Of a DNA stretch of 64,000 bases, positions 55,279 through 63,383 are shown piece by piece. The stretch comes from Alphaproteobacteria bacterium (GTDB lineage: Bacteria > Pseudomonadota > Alphaproteobacteria > Rhizobiales > Rhizobiaceae). The translations under genes were made by a program, and so were the position numbers. The notes below the pieces were generated by a model. That model was not told the origin of the DNA. It saw nothing but the letters and a program-made list of their open reading frames with translations, and ran no database searches. How positions within the stretch are numbered: position 1 is the first letter of the stretch; each line of letters starts with the position of its first letter. Where the stretch lies: positions 1 through 64,000 of the forward strand of contig BOKV01000008.1 in NCBI GenBank assembly GCA_016861165.1, read 5' to 3'.

Positions 55279-55284
55279 ATTATA
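55279..55284 (-). promoter_or_regulatory. -10 element of the hpd promoter
   Basis: On the minus strand this is a perfect TATAAT, 35 bases before the hpd ATG. No good -35 hexamer is found 16-18 bases upstream of it, which suggests an activated promoter. The divergent Lrp-type gene is the obvious candidate activator. Confidence 0.5.
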
Positions 55285-55375
55285 GGGCGCCGGCCGCGCA
55301 CGTTGTTTGCATTCGGCGGTCGCGAGCGGCTAAATGCGCACGAAACGCGCAGGGGAACGGGAGAGGGTGCACGTC

Positions 55376-55840
55376 ATGGAGGAGATCGACCAATTCGACC
55401 GCCATATCCTTGCGGCGCTGCAGCAGGACGGGCGGCTCACCAATCAGCAGCTCGGCGAGCGGGTCAACCTGTCGCCGTCGCAGTGCTCGCGCCGGCGCGC
55501 CCGGCTAGAGGCGGCCGGACTGATCGAAGGCTACAGCGCCCGGCTCAACCGCGAGCGGCTGGACTACGGGCTGACCGCCTTCATTTCGGTCATGCTCAAC
55601 AAGCACAACCGCGACAATGCCCGCCGGTTCGCCGAACTCATGCGCCGCCTGCCCAACGTCCAGGAGGCGCACGCGCTCACCGGCGAGATGGACTATCTGA
55701 TCAAGCTCGTCGCCCGCAACCTGAAGGAATTGTCGGCCATCATCAGCGACGAGCTGATGCCGCACGAATCGGTGCAGACGGTCAAGAGCGCCATCGTGCT
55801 CGACACGATCAAGGAAGGAACGACCGTCCCGCTCGACTGA
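55376..55840 (+). CDS. Lrp/AsnC-family regulator
   Basis: The 154-residue protein has an N-terminal helix-turn-helix (about 5-60, LTNQQLGERVNLSPSQCSRR) and a C-terminal RAM domain for ligand binding and oligomerisation. Its place back to back with hpd suggests it responds to an aromatic amino acid or its keto acid and controls hpd. I use the ATG at 55376 (M-E-E-I-D-Q-F-D); the frame extends to 55334 without conserved sequence. Confidence 0.9.
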   Translation: MEEIDQFDRHILAALQQDGRLTNQQLGERVNLSPSQCSRRRARLEAAGLIEGYSARLNRERLDYGLTAFISVMLNKHNRDNARRFAELMRRLPNVQEAHALTGEMDYLIKLVARNLKELSAIISDELMPHESVQTVKSAIVLDTIKEGTTVPLD

Positions 55841-55851
55841 GCCCAAGCCGT

Positions 55852-57036
55852 TCAGGCGACCCGGCGCGCCGCCTCGTCGGCCGGCATCAGCGTCTCGACC
55901 AGGCGCACCCAGTAGGAGCAGCCGGCCGGGATCAGTTCGTCGTTGAAGTCGTATTGCGGCGTGTGCAGCCCCGACGTGTCGCCATTGCCGGCGAAGATGA
56001 AGGCACCCGGCCGTTCGAGCAGCATGAACGAGAAGTCCTCGCCGCCCATCACCGGCGCGACGTTGCTGGTGACACCGTTCTCGCCGGCCACGGCGGCAGC
56101 GACGGCCGCGGCCTTGGCCGTCTGTTCCTCGTGATTGTAGGTGACCGGGTAGCCGTAATGGTAGTCGAGTTCGGCGGTGCCGCCGAATGCGGCGGCGACG
56201 TGCTCCAGCACTTCGCGCATCCGCCTGACCGTGAAGTCGAGCACCTCGCGCTTCAGCGTGCGCACGGTGCCGCCGAAGGTGGCGAACTCGGGAATGACGT
56301 TGTGGGCGTCGCCGGCCCGGACCTGGGTGACCGAGATCACCAGCGAATCGAGCGGGTCGACGCCGCGCGAGACGATCGTCTGCAGTGCCGTGATGCAATG
56401 GGCGGCGATGACCACCGGATCGATGCCGCGGTGCGGCATCGCCGCGTGCGCGCCGGCGCCGCGCACGGTGACCGTGAACTCGTCGGCGGCGGCCAGCATC
56501 GGGCCGGGCCGTAGGGCAAAATGGCCGACCGGCAGCCCCGGCATGTTGTGCATGCCATAGACTTCTGCGATGCCGAAGCGGGTCATCAGGCCGTCCTCGA
56601 CCATCGCCCGCCCGCCGGCGCCGCCCTCCTCGGCCGGCTGGAAGATCACCACCGCCTTGCCGGAGAAGTTGCGCGTCTCGGCGAGATAGCGGGCCGCCCC
56701 CAGCAGCATGGCGGTGTGGCCGTCATGGCCGCAGGCATGCATCTTGCCCGCGACCTTCGACGACCACGGCTTGCCCGACTCCTCCCTGATCGGCAGCGCG
56801 TCCATATCGGCACGCAGACCGATCGCCGGCCCGTCGCCCTTGCCGCGGATGACGCCGACGACGCCGGTCTGGCCGATGCCCTCGACCACCTCGTCGCAGC
56901 CGAATTCGCGCAGGCGCCGGGCGACGCTCGCCGCCGTCTGGTGGACGTCGTAGAGCAGTTCCGGGTTGGAATGGTATTCTCGACGCCAGGCCGCAATCTC
57001 GTCGTGAAGCTCGGCCATACGGTTGATGATGGGCAT
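55852..57036 (-). CDS. M20 family amidohydrolase (hippurate hydrolase-like)
   Basis: The 394-residue metallopeptidase-fold enzyme has RADMDALP, HACGHDGHTAMLLGAARYL, the catalytic PAEEGGAGG and a C-terminal metal-site GGEDFSFML. The family hydrolyses N-acyl amino acids such as hippurate, IAA-amino acid conjugates or N-acetyl-diaminopimelate. The ATG at 57036 follows CTGGAGAAA, giving the normal N-terminus. A FeeM-like N-acyl amino acid synthase lies 5.4 kb away, but no direct link is shown. Confidence 0.92.
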   Translation of the reverse strand: MPIINRMAELHDEIAAWRREYHSNPELLYDVHQTAASVARRLREFGCDEVVEGIGQTGVVGVIRGKGDGPAIGLRADMDALPIREESGKPWSSKVAGKMHACGHDGHTAMLLGAARYLAETRNFSGKAVVIFQPAEEGGAGGRAMVEDGLMTRFGIAEVYGMHNMPGLPVGHFALRPGPMLAAADEFTVTVRGAGAHAAMPHRGIDPVVIAAHCITALQTIVSRGVDPLDSLVISVTQVRAGDAHNVIPEFATFGGTVRTLKREVLDFTVRRMREVLEHVAAAFGGTAELDYHYGYPVTYNHEEQTAKAAAVAAAVAGENGVTSNVAPVMGGEDFSFMLLERPGAFIFAGNGDTSGLHTPQYDFNDELIPAGCSYWVRLVETLMPADEAARRVA

Positions 57037-57158
57037 GATTTCTCCAGGAGGGTTCCGGCGGACTTGTCGGCACGGGCGGTGCCGCGCCTGCCGCACTCTG
57101 GACGGGATCATGCAATTCTGCAATTACCCGGCAGCCAGCGCAAGCGCCTAGGAACAGC

Positions 57159-58424
57159 ATGCCGACCGGCACGATTCGCCCCGACCGCCCATCGACCGGC
57201 CTGCCTCGCATGGTCGCGCTGGCCGTTGCCGCCGCCCTCCTTGCCGGCTGGTTCGGTGAGCCCGCGCGCGCCGCCGAGGCGCTGCCGTCGATCGTCATCG
57301 ACCGCGAAAGCGGCGCCGTGCTGGCCCACCAGAGGCCGTTCGAGCGCTGGTACGCGGCCTCGCTGACCAAGCTGATGACCGTTTACGTTACGCTGCGGGC
57401 GATCGCCGCCGGCGAGGTCGCGCCGGGTTCGCCCGTCATCGTCTCGCGCCGCGCCGCCGGCCAGCCGCCGTCGCGCATGGGCTTGGCCCCGGGGACGCGG
57501 CTGCGCCTCGACAACGCCATCCCCGTTCTCGTCGTCAAGAGCGCCAATGACATCGCCGTGGCCGTGGCCGAATCGGTGGCCGGCTCGGAAGCCGCCTTCG
57601 TCGAGCGCATGAACGCCGAGGCGGCGCGCCTCGGCATGACCGACAGCCGTTTCGTCAACGCCAACGGCCTGCACGACCCGGGCCAATATGTCAGCGCGCG
57701 CGACATGGCGCTGCTCGCCCGTCAGATCCTGGTGGAGTTCCCCGAGCAGGCCGGCCTGTTTGCCGTGCCGGCGATCCGCTTCGGCGACAGCATCGACCAT
57801 ACCTACAATCTGCTGCTCGGTCGTTTTGCCGGCGCCGACGGCATGAAGACCGGCTTCGTCTGCGCCTCGGGCTACAATTTCGTCGCCAGCGCCAGCCGTG
57901 GCGGCCGCCAGCTGATCGCCGTCGTGCTCGGCGAATTCTCGCAGACCGACCGCGCGCTCGCCGGCGCCCGCCTGCTGCTGGCCGGCTTCGAGCGCGACAC
58001 CGGGCCGCCGATCGAGCAGTTCTTGCGCACCGACCCGCCGGTCGAGGCCAAGAGCCAGCGCGGCCGCCTGTGCTCGGAAAGCGCCGTCAAGCAGCGCTAC
58101 GACCCGGCCGCCGGCCAGGCCGTCATCGATTCGCCGCTGCTCCAGACGGGGTTGCCCATCCACGCGCCGATCAGCGTCACGCTCGGCGGCATCGATGCCG
58201 AGCCAAGCGGCGCCTGGCTTGCCGCCAACCTCGCCCCGACCGGCCGGCTGCCGGTGCCGGCGCGCCGGCCGCTTGATGCTGCCGCCCCAGTGGCCGATAT
58301 CGTGGCCGATACCATGGCCGATACCGTGGCCGATCCGGCGGCCGAACCGGCGTCGGCGGACCGGTCGAAACCGGTGCTGAGCGCCGAATCGATCCCGGTG
58401 CCGACACCGCGCCCCACCCAATGA
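57159..58424 (+). CDS. D-alanyl-D-alanine carboxypeptidase (low-molecular-weight PBP)
   Basis: The 421-residue serine peptidase of the DacA/S11 family trims peptidoglycan pentapeptides in the periplasm. A signal segment covers about residues 17-39. The three active-site motifs are S68-L-T-K71, S128-A-N130 and K230-T-G. After the catalytic domain, residues about 385-400 form a tandem V-A-D-x repeat encoded by a 12-bp DNA repeat. The tail is Pro-rich. It overlaps the DUF924 gene by four bases (ATGA). Confidence 0.93.
   Translation: MPTGTIRPDRPSTGLPRMVALAVAAALLAGWFGEPARAAEALPSIVIDRESGAVLAHQRPFERWYAASLTKLMTVYVTLRAIAAGEVAPGSPVIVSRRAAGQPPSRMGLAPGTRLRLDNAIPVLVVKSANDIAVAVAESVAGSEAAFVERMNAEAARLGMTDSRFVNANGLHDPGQYVSARDMALLARQILVEFPEQAGLFAVPAIRFGDSIDHTYNLLLGRFAGADGMKTGFVCASGYNFVASASRGGRQLIAVVLGEFSQTDRALAGARLLLAGFERDTGPPIEQFLRTDPPVEAKSQRGRLCSESAVKQRYDPAAGQAVIDSPLLQTGLPIHAPISVTLGGIDAEPSGAWLAANLAPTGRLPVPARRPLDAAAPVADIVADTMADTVADPAAEPASADRSKPVLSAESIPVPTPRPTQ
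58290..58349 (+). repeat. 12-bp tandem repeat in the carboxypeptidase gene
   Basis: Five in-frame units of 12 bp resembling GTGGCCGATACC encode V-A-D-I, V-A-D-T, M-A-D-T, V-A-D-P and A-A-E-P. The first four units are close to identical and the last has diverged. Because the unit is a multiple of three, copy-number change would lengthen or shorten the linker without shifting the frame. Confidence 0.85.
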
Positions 58425-58996
58425 CGGCGATCACGCAACCGGAGACCACCATGACCGACCAGACCGGACATCAGGCGATCCTCGACTACTGGCGGGCGCT
58501 CGGACCCCAGGGCTGGTTCCGCAAGGACGAGGCGGTTGACCGCGAGATCGCAGAGCGGTTTGGCAAGCTCCATGCCGAGGCTTCGGCCGGGCTGCTCGAC
58601 CACTGGCGTGGCGAGCCCGGGCCCTGCCTGGCCCTGGTCATCATCCTCGACCAGTTCTCGCGCAACATGTTTCGCGGCGACGCGCGCGCCTTCGCCCAGG
58701 ACGCCCTGGCGCTGCAGATCGCTCGCGAGGCGATCGCCGCCGGCTTCGACCGCCAGGTCGATCCGGTCCTGCGCTCGTTCCTGCTGATGCCATTCATGCA
58801 TTCGGAGAGCATCGTCGACCAGCAGCGTGCCGTCGCGCTGTTTCATGCGCTCGGCGCAGAGGGGCTCAAATACGCCATCATCCACCGCGACGTCATCGCC
58901 CGCTTCGGCCGCTTCCCGCACCGCAATGCCGCCCTCGGGCGCCACACCACCCGGGCCGAGGAGGCTTTTCTCGCGGCCGGAGGCTTCTCCGGCTGA
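58421..58996 (+). CDS. DUF924 family protein
   Basis: A helical 191-residue protein of the DUF924 family, recognised by ILDYWRALGPQGWFRKDEAVD near the start, the central LALVIILDQFSRNMFRG, and RFGRFPHRNAALGR. The biochemical function is not established; a TPR-like fold is generally assumed. The ATG at 58421 overlaps the carboxypeptidase stop (ATGA); a second ATG at 58451 with GGAG upstream would remove 10 residues. Confidence 0.9.
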   Translation: MTAITQPETTMTDQTGHQAILDYWRALGPQGWFRKDEAVDREIAERFGKLHAEASAGLLDHWRGEPGPCLALVIILDQFSRNMFRGDARAFAQDALALQIAREAIAAGFDRQVDPVLRSFLLMPFMHSESIVDQQRAVALFHALGAEGLKYAIIHRDVIARFGRFPHRNAALGRHTTRAEEAFLAAGGFSG

Positions 58997-59086
58997 CCGC
59001 CGGGGCGGGCCGCCGGCCCCCATCTGCCCCAACAGTTTATTAAAAGCTTTCGGCTATCGACGACTGGCGTTTGTCCGGAGTCCCTG

Positions 59087-60502
59087 TTGCGCACTGTCAT
59101 CACCCAGCTGTCCAAACGCCTGGCGAGTGCGACGGCGGACCGCCTGTCGGCCCGGCTCGGCCGCGTGCGCGCCATCGCCGCGGGCAGCGACGACAGCGCC
59201 GTCTCGCAGCGCACGGCGATCTTCGCGTTCAGCGTGCGCATCCTCGGCGCGGTCATCGCCTACGCCATGCAGGTGCTCATGGCGCGCTGGATGGGCGACT
59301 TCCAGTACGGCGTCTACGTCACCGTCTGGGTGGCGACGATCCTGCTCGGCGGGCTCGCCTGCTTCGGCTTCCAGACCGCCGTCATCCGCTTCATTCCCGA
59401 GTACCAGACCACGGACGATCTCGACCATCTGCGCGGCGCCATCCGCGGCTCGCTGCTGTGGTCGTTCCTGGCTGCCAGCGTGCTGTCGGCGATCGGCGCC
59501 GGCGCGCTGTTCCTCCTCGACGGCGTGCCCGGCTACTACGTGATGCCGATCTATCTGGCGGCGATCTGCATGCCGCTGCTGGCCTTCGAGGAGGCTCTCG
59601 ACGGCGTCGCCCGCGCCTTCAACTGGCCGGCAGTGGCGCTGGTGCCGACCTTCATCCTGCGGCCGCTGCTGATCCTCCTCGTCATGGCGGTGTTCATCGG
59701 CGCCGGCTACGGCGCCGATGCCCGCTTCGCCATGCTGGCGGCCGTCATCGCCACCTTCCTCGCCGGGATCGGCCAGTTCGCCGCGCTGTTGTGGCGGCTG
59801 CGCAAGGTGGTGCCGCGCGGCCCGCGTGCCTACCGGCCCGGACCGTGGATGGCGGTGGCACTGCCGATCTTCCTTGTCGACGGTTTCTACAACCTGCTGA
59901 CCAACACCGACATCCTGTTCGTCAGCTACTACCTGTCGCCCGACCGGGTCGCGATCTATTTCGCCTCGGTCAAGACGCTGGCGCTCGCCCACTTCGTCTA
60001 TTTCGCGGTCAAGGCCGGCACCGCCCACCGTTTCGCCGCCTATCGGGCGGCCGGCGACACCGAACGCTACGAGGCCTTCATCCGCGAGACCATCCACTGG
60101 ACGTTCTGGCCGTCGCTGGCGCTGGCGATCCTCATGGTCGCCTTCGGCCATTATTTCCTGCTGCTGTTCGGCGAGAGCTTCGTCGAGGGTACCGGCCTGC
60201 TGTGGATTCTGGCGATCGGCATCATCGTGCGCTCGACCATCGGCGCGGCCGCTTCGGTGCTGATCATGTCGGGCGAGCAGATCGCCTGCGCGCTGGTCTA
60301 TGGCGCCTGCCTGTTTGTCAATGTCGTCCTCAACATCGTGCTCATTCCCCGCTATGGCCTGGAGGGCGCCGCGATCGCCACCACCTGCGCCGTGATCTTC
60401 GAGACCGGTGCGCTCTATGCCGCCGCCCATCGCCGGCTCGGCATCCACATCTTCATCGTGCCGGCATCCCCGCCGGCGGCGCTTGACGGCAGGATGTCAT
60501 GA
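59087..60502 (+). CDS. Polysaccharide flippase (oligosaccharide exporter superfamily)
   Basis: The 471-residue membrane protein has about fourteen hydrophobic segments, like Wzx/MurJ-type lipid-linked oligosaccharide flippases. It should move glycolipid precursors across the inner membrane. The start appears to be TTG at 59087, with GGAG eight to eleven bases upstream. The first 60 residues are basic and cytoplasmic. It overlaps the acetyltransferase-like gene by four bases, so the two are probably one unit for an exopolysaccharide, although no glycosyltransferase is here. Confidence 0.87.
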   Translation: MRTVITQLSKRLASATADRLSARLGRVRAIAAGSDDSAVSQRTAIFAFSVRILGAVIAYAMQVLMARWMGDFQYGVYVTVWVATILLGGLACFGFQTAVIRFIPEYQTTDDLDHLRGAIRGSLLWSFLAASVLSAIGAGALFLLDGVPGYYVMPIYLAAICMPLLAFEEALDGVARAFNWPAVALVPTFILRPLLILLVMAVFIGAGYGADARFAMLAAVIATFLAGIGQFAALLWRLRKVVPRGPRAYRPGPWMAVALPIFLVDGFYNLLTNTDILFVSYYLSPDRVAIYFASVKTLALAHFVYFAVKAGTAHRFAAYRAAGDTERYEAFIRETIHWTFWPSLALAILMVAFGHYFLLLFGESFVEGTGLLWILAIGIIVRSTIGAAASVLIMSGEQIACALVYGACLFVNVVLNIVLIPRYGLEGAAIATTCAVIFETGALYAAAHRRLGIHIFIVPASPPAALDGRMS

Positions 60503-61791
60503 ACATGGCCCCGCAGCACACGGCCGGCTTCCGGCCCACCCAGGACTGGCTCGACGACCGCCCGGCGCGGCCTTCCGGCACCGTCTCGCTGGCGACGCAG
60601 GAGACGATCGGCTCGAGCCAGTGGGTGCTTGAACTGCGCGACTATGTACACGAGCCCGCGCTGGTGGGGGCGTTGCGCGAGCTCGCCGCGCATTCGGGCG
60701 GCGCCAACCCCTTCTTCGAGCCGGAATTCCTCGCCGCCTCGGTCGACCGGCTGGGCGAGGGCACCAAGAAGTTGATGATCCTGTGGGAGCATGTCGGCGA
60801 CGCCGCGGCGGCGCGCCTCGCTTTCCCGGTCATCGAGGACCGCGTCGGCCTGCCGGCCCGGCGCGTGCTGCGCGCCTGGAGCCATCCCTTCGCACCGCTG
60901 TCGACCCCGCTCATCGACCAGCGCGACGCCGAGGAGAGCTGCCGGCGCTTCGCCGCGCTCTTGGCTCGTCTGAACCTGCCGGGCGGCCTGCCGCTGGTAT
61001 TCGAGGACCTGCCGGCCGAGGATCCATTGGCACGACCCTTCGCTGCCGCGTTGCGGGCTGAGGGACTGGCCGTCCTCGTGGCCGACATCCGGCGCCGCGC
61101 CGGCCTGCCGCCGCACGCCCGCCTGCCGGTGCTGGAGCAGCGGCGCCGGCGCAAGGAGCTCGGCCGCCAGTTCCGCCGCCTGTCCGATCTCGGCCATGTC
61201 GAATACGAGAAGGCGACCGATTTCGAGAGCATCATCGTCCGCTTCGAGGAGTTCCTGCTCCTCGAAACGCGCGGCTGGAAGGGCCGCCGCGGCACGTCAA
61301 TCTATGTCATTCGCAAGACGGCCTCCTTCGCCCGCCAGGCGGTGGCCTCGCTCGGCGACCGCGGCCGCGCCGCCATCTATTCGCTGCGCCTGGACGGCCA
61401 CGCCATCGCCGCGCTGATCGTGCTGCGCTCCGGTGGTCGCTACTATCCCTGGAAGATCGCCTTCGACGAGCACTATGCCGCCTATTCCCCCGGCGTTCAG
61501 CTGCTGCTGCACGCCAGTGCCGACATGATCGCCACGGAGGGCTTCGTCTACGCCGACTCGCTTGCCCGCGAGCACTCCTGGGCCGAACGGCTGTGGCCGG
61601 ACACCATCGCGCTGCAGACGTTGGTCGTGGCCGCAGCCGGCGCCGCGCCGGCCGCCCAGCGGGCCGCCGGCGCCGTGGCCCGGCGCGCCTGGCTGAGACG
61701 GCTGGCCCGCCGGCTGCTCAGGCTCGATCCGCCGCTTGAGCCTCCTCTTGAGCCTCCAGTCGAGCCTGCTCGCGGAAGTGGCGGCGAATGA
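60499..61791 (+). CDS. CelD/BcsL-like acetyltransferase (GNAT)
   Basis: The 430-residue protein contains a CelD_N/GNAT-like double domain: PFFEPEFLAAS near 72-82, a basic linker (EQRRRRKELGRQFRRL) near 210-225, and LLLETRGWKGRRGTS followed by the conserved YSPGVQLLLHAS and FVYADSL. Relatives act in polysaccharide or cellulose synthesis, but the acceptor is unknown. The ATG overlaps the flippase stop. Its last 74 bases are antisense to the acyl-CoA synthetase gene and encode a P-P-L-E repeat tail. Confidence 0.82.
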   Translation: MNMAPQHTAGFRPTQDWLDDRPARPSGTVSLATQETIGSSQWVLELRDYVHEPALVGALRELAAHSGGANPFFEPEFLAASVDRLGEGTKKLMILWEHVGDAAAARLAFPVIEDRVGLPARRVLRAWSHPFAPLSTPLIDQRDAEESCRRFAALLARLNLPGGLPLVFEDLPAEDPLARPFAAALRAEGLAVLVADIRRRAGLPPHARLPVLEQRRRRKELGRQFRRLSDLGHVEYEKATDFESIIVRFEEFLLLETRGWKGRRGTSIYVIRKTASFARQAVASLGDRGRAAIYSLRLDGHAIAALIVLRSGGRYYPWKIAFDEHYAAYSPGVQLLLHASADMIATEGFVYADSLAREHSWAERLWPDTIALQTLVVAAAGAAPAAQRAAGAVARRAWLRRLARRLLRLDPPLEPPLEPPVEPARGSGGE

Positions 61792-63379
61792 CCTTGCCGG
61801 TCGTCGTCAGCGGGATTTCGTCGACGAAGGCAACTTCGCGCGGATAGATGTTGGCCGCCAGCCTGGCCTTGACATGGGCCTTGATCTCCTCGGCCAGCGC
61901 CGCGTCCGGCCGCCAGCCCTCGGCCAGCACGACATAGGCCTTGACCACCTCGGTCCTGAGCGGATCGGGCTTGCCAACGGCGGCGGCCAGCCGCACCGCC
62001 GGATGCGAGGCGAGGCAGTCCTCGATCTCGCCGGGGCCGACGCGGTAGCCGGCCGAATTGATGATGTCGTCGTCGCGCCCGACGAAATGGAAATAGCCGT
62101 CGGCGTCGACCACGCACTGGTCGCCGGTCAGCATCCAGTCGCCGACGAATTTGGCGGCCGTCGCCTCCGGGTCCTGCCAGTATTCGAGGAACATCACCGG
62201 GTCGGGCCGGCGTACCGCCACCTGGCCGCGGGTGCCGGGCGCGCATTGGCGGCCCGCCTCGTCGACCACGGCGACGCGGTGCCCCGGCACCGGCTTGCCG
62301 ATCGCCCCGGCCCGGCTCACCCCGAGCGCGGCGCACGAGCTCAGCACCAGATTGCATTCGGTCTGGCCGTAGAACTCGTTGACGGTGATGCCGAGCTCGC
62401 GGCGCGCCCATTCGAACGTGTCGCGCCCGAGGCTCTCGCCGCCCGAGCCGATGGTACGGATCGCCAGGTCGAAGCGCTGGCGCGGCCGGTCGACCGTCTT
62501 CATCAGCCGGAGCGCCGTCGGCGGGATGAAGGCGTTGGCGACCTTCATCTCGGCCATCAGGCGGAACGCCTTCTCCGGATCGAACCGTTCGAGCCCGCCA
62601 TGGACTACCGGCACGCCGAAATGGAGGCAGGGCAGCAGGATGTTGAGGAGCCCGCCGGCCCAGGCCCAGTCGGCCGGCGTCCAGGCGACGTCGCCCGGTT
62701 GCGGCATGAATTCGTGGTGGATCTCGACGCCGGGCAGGTGGCCGAGCAGCACCCGGTGGCCGTGCAGGGCCCCCTTGGGCGGACCGGTCGTGCCGGAGGT
62801 GAAGATGATCAGCGCCGGCGTGTCCGGGGTGGTGTCGACCGGCGCGAAGGTGTCGGCGCAGTCGGCCAGCGCCTCGCCCAGGGCAAGTCCGCCCGCCGCC
62901 GGATCGGCACCGGCCACCAGCACGTGGCGCAAAGCGGGCAGCCTTTCGCGCACGGCGCGCACCTTCGCCGCGCCGTCGCCATTGGTGATGACCGCGGCCA
63001 CGCCGGCCCGCCTGAGCCGAAACTCGATCGCGTCGGCGGCGAACAGCCGCGCCAGCGGCACGGCGATCATCCCCGCCTTGTAGATGGCGATGTGGGCCAC
63101 CGCCGCATCGGCGCTCTGCGGCAGGATGACGGCGACGCGGTCGCCCGGCCGCAATCCGCTTCGGGCAAACAGGTTGGCCAGCCGGTTCGACCGGCGCGCC
63201 AGCTCGCCATAGCTGACCGTCGATGCCGCCCCGTCCTCGCGCCAACGTATCAGCGCCACGCGGTCCGGTTGGCGCGCGGCATGAACATCGCAGACGGCGA
63301 CGCCCATGTTGAAGCGTTCAGGGATGTCCCAGGAGAACGCCGCCGCCACCGCTTCGAGACTGCCGGCCTGCTGGAGCAT
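61718..63379 (-). CDS. AMP-dependent acyl-CoA synthetase
   Basis: A 553-residue ANL-superfamily enzyme with the nucleotide motif FTSGTTGPPKG near 194-204, YGQTECN, TGDQ, and the C-terminal catalytic Lys in TTTGKVIRRHFRE. Size and pattern resemble medium-chain or acetyl-CoA-synthetase-like (AcsA/benzoate-ligase) members. The substrate is open. A 16-residue Glu/Gln/Ala tail after the usual end is encoded by DNA shared with the convergent acetyltransferase gene. The ATG at 63379 gives the normal N-terminus. Confidence 0.9.
   Translation of the reverse strand: MLQQAGSLEAVAAAFSWDIPERFNMGVAVCDVHAARQPDRVALIRWREDGAASTVSYGELARRSNRLANLFARSGLRPGDRVAVILPQSADAAVAHIAIYKAGMIAVPLARLFAADAIEFRLRRAGVAAVITNGDGAAKVRAVRERLPALRHVLVAGADPAAGGLALGEALADCADTFAPVDTTPDTPALIIFTSGTTGPPKGALHGHRVLLGHLPGVEIHHEFMPQPGDVAWTPADWAWAGGLLNILLPCLHFGVPVVHGGLERFDPEKAFRLMAEMKVANAFIPPTALRLMKTVDRPRQRFDLAIRTIGSGGESLGRDTFEWARRELGITVNEFYGQTECNLVLSSCAALGVSRAGAIGKPVPGHRVAVVDEAGRQCAPGTRGQVAVRRPDPVMFLEYWQDPEATAAKFVGDWMLTGDQCVVDADGYFHFVGRDDDIINSAGYRVGPGEIEDCLASHPAVRLAAAVGKPDPLRTEVVKAYVVLAEGWRPDAALAEEIKAHVKARLAANIYPREVAFVDEIPLTTTGKVIRRHFREQARLEAQEEAQAADRA
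61729..61764. repeat. 12-bp tandem repeat coding on both strands
   Basis: Three units of 12 bp resembling CCTCCTCTTGAG lie inside the overlap of two convergent genes. On the plus strand they encode P-P-L-E units of the acetyltransferase tail. On the minus strand they encode the L-E-A-Q-E-E-A-Q tail of the acyl-CoA synthetase. Confidence 0.85.
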
Positions 63380-63383
63380 GGGG

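Noticed and set aside
58290..58349. A possible CRISPR or structural repeat array
   Set aside because: The units are 12 bp with no spacers and are in frame within a coding sequence.
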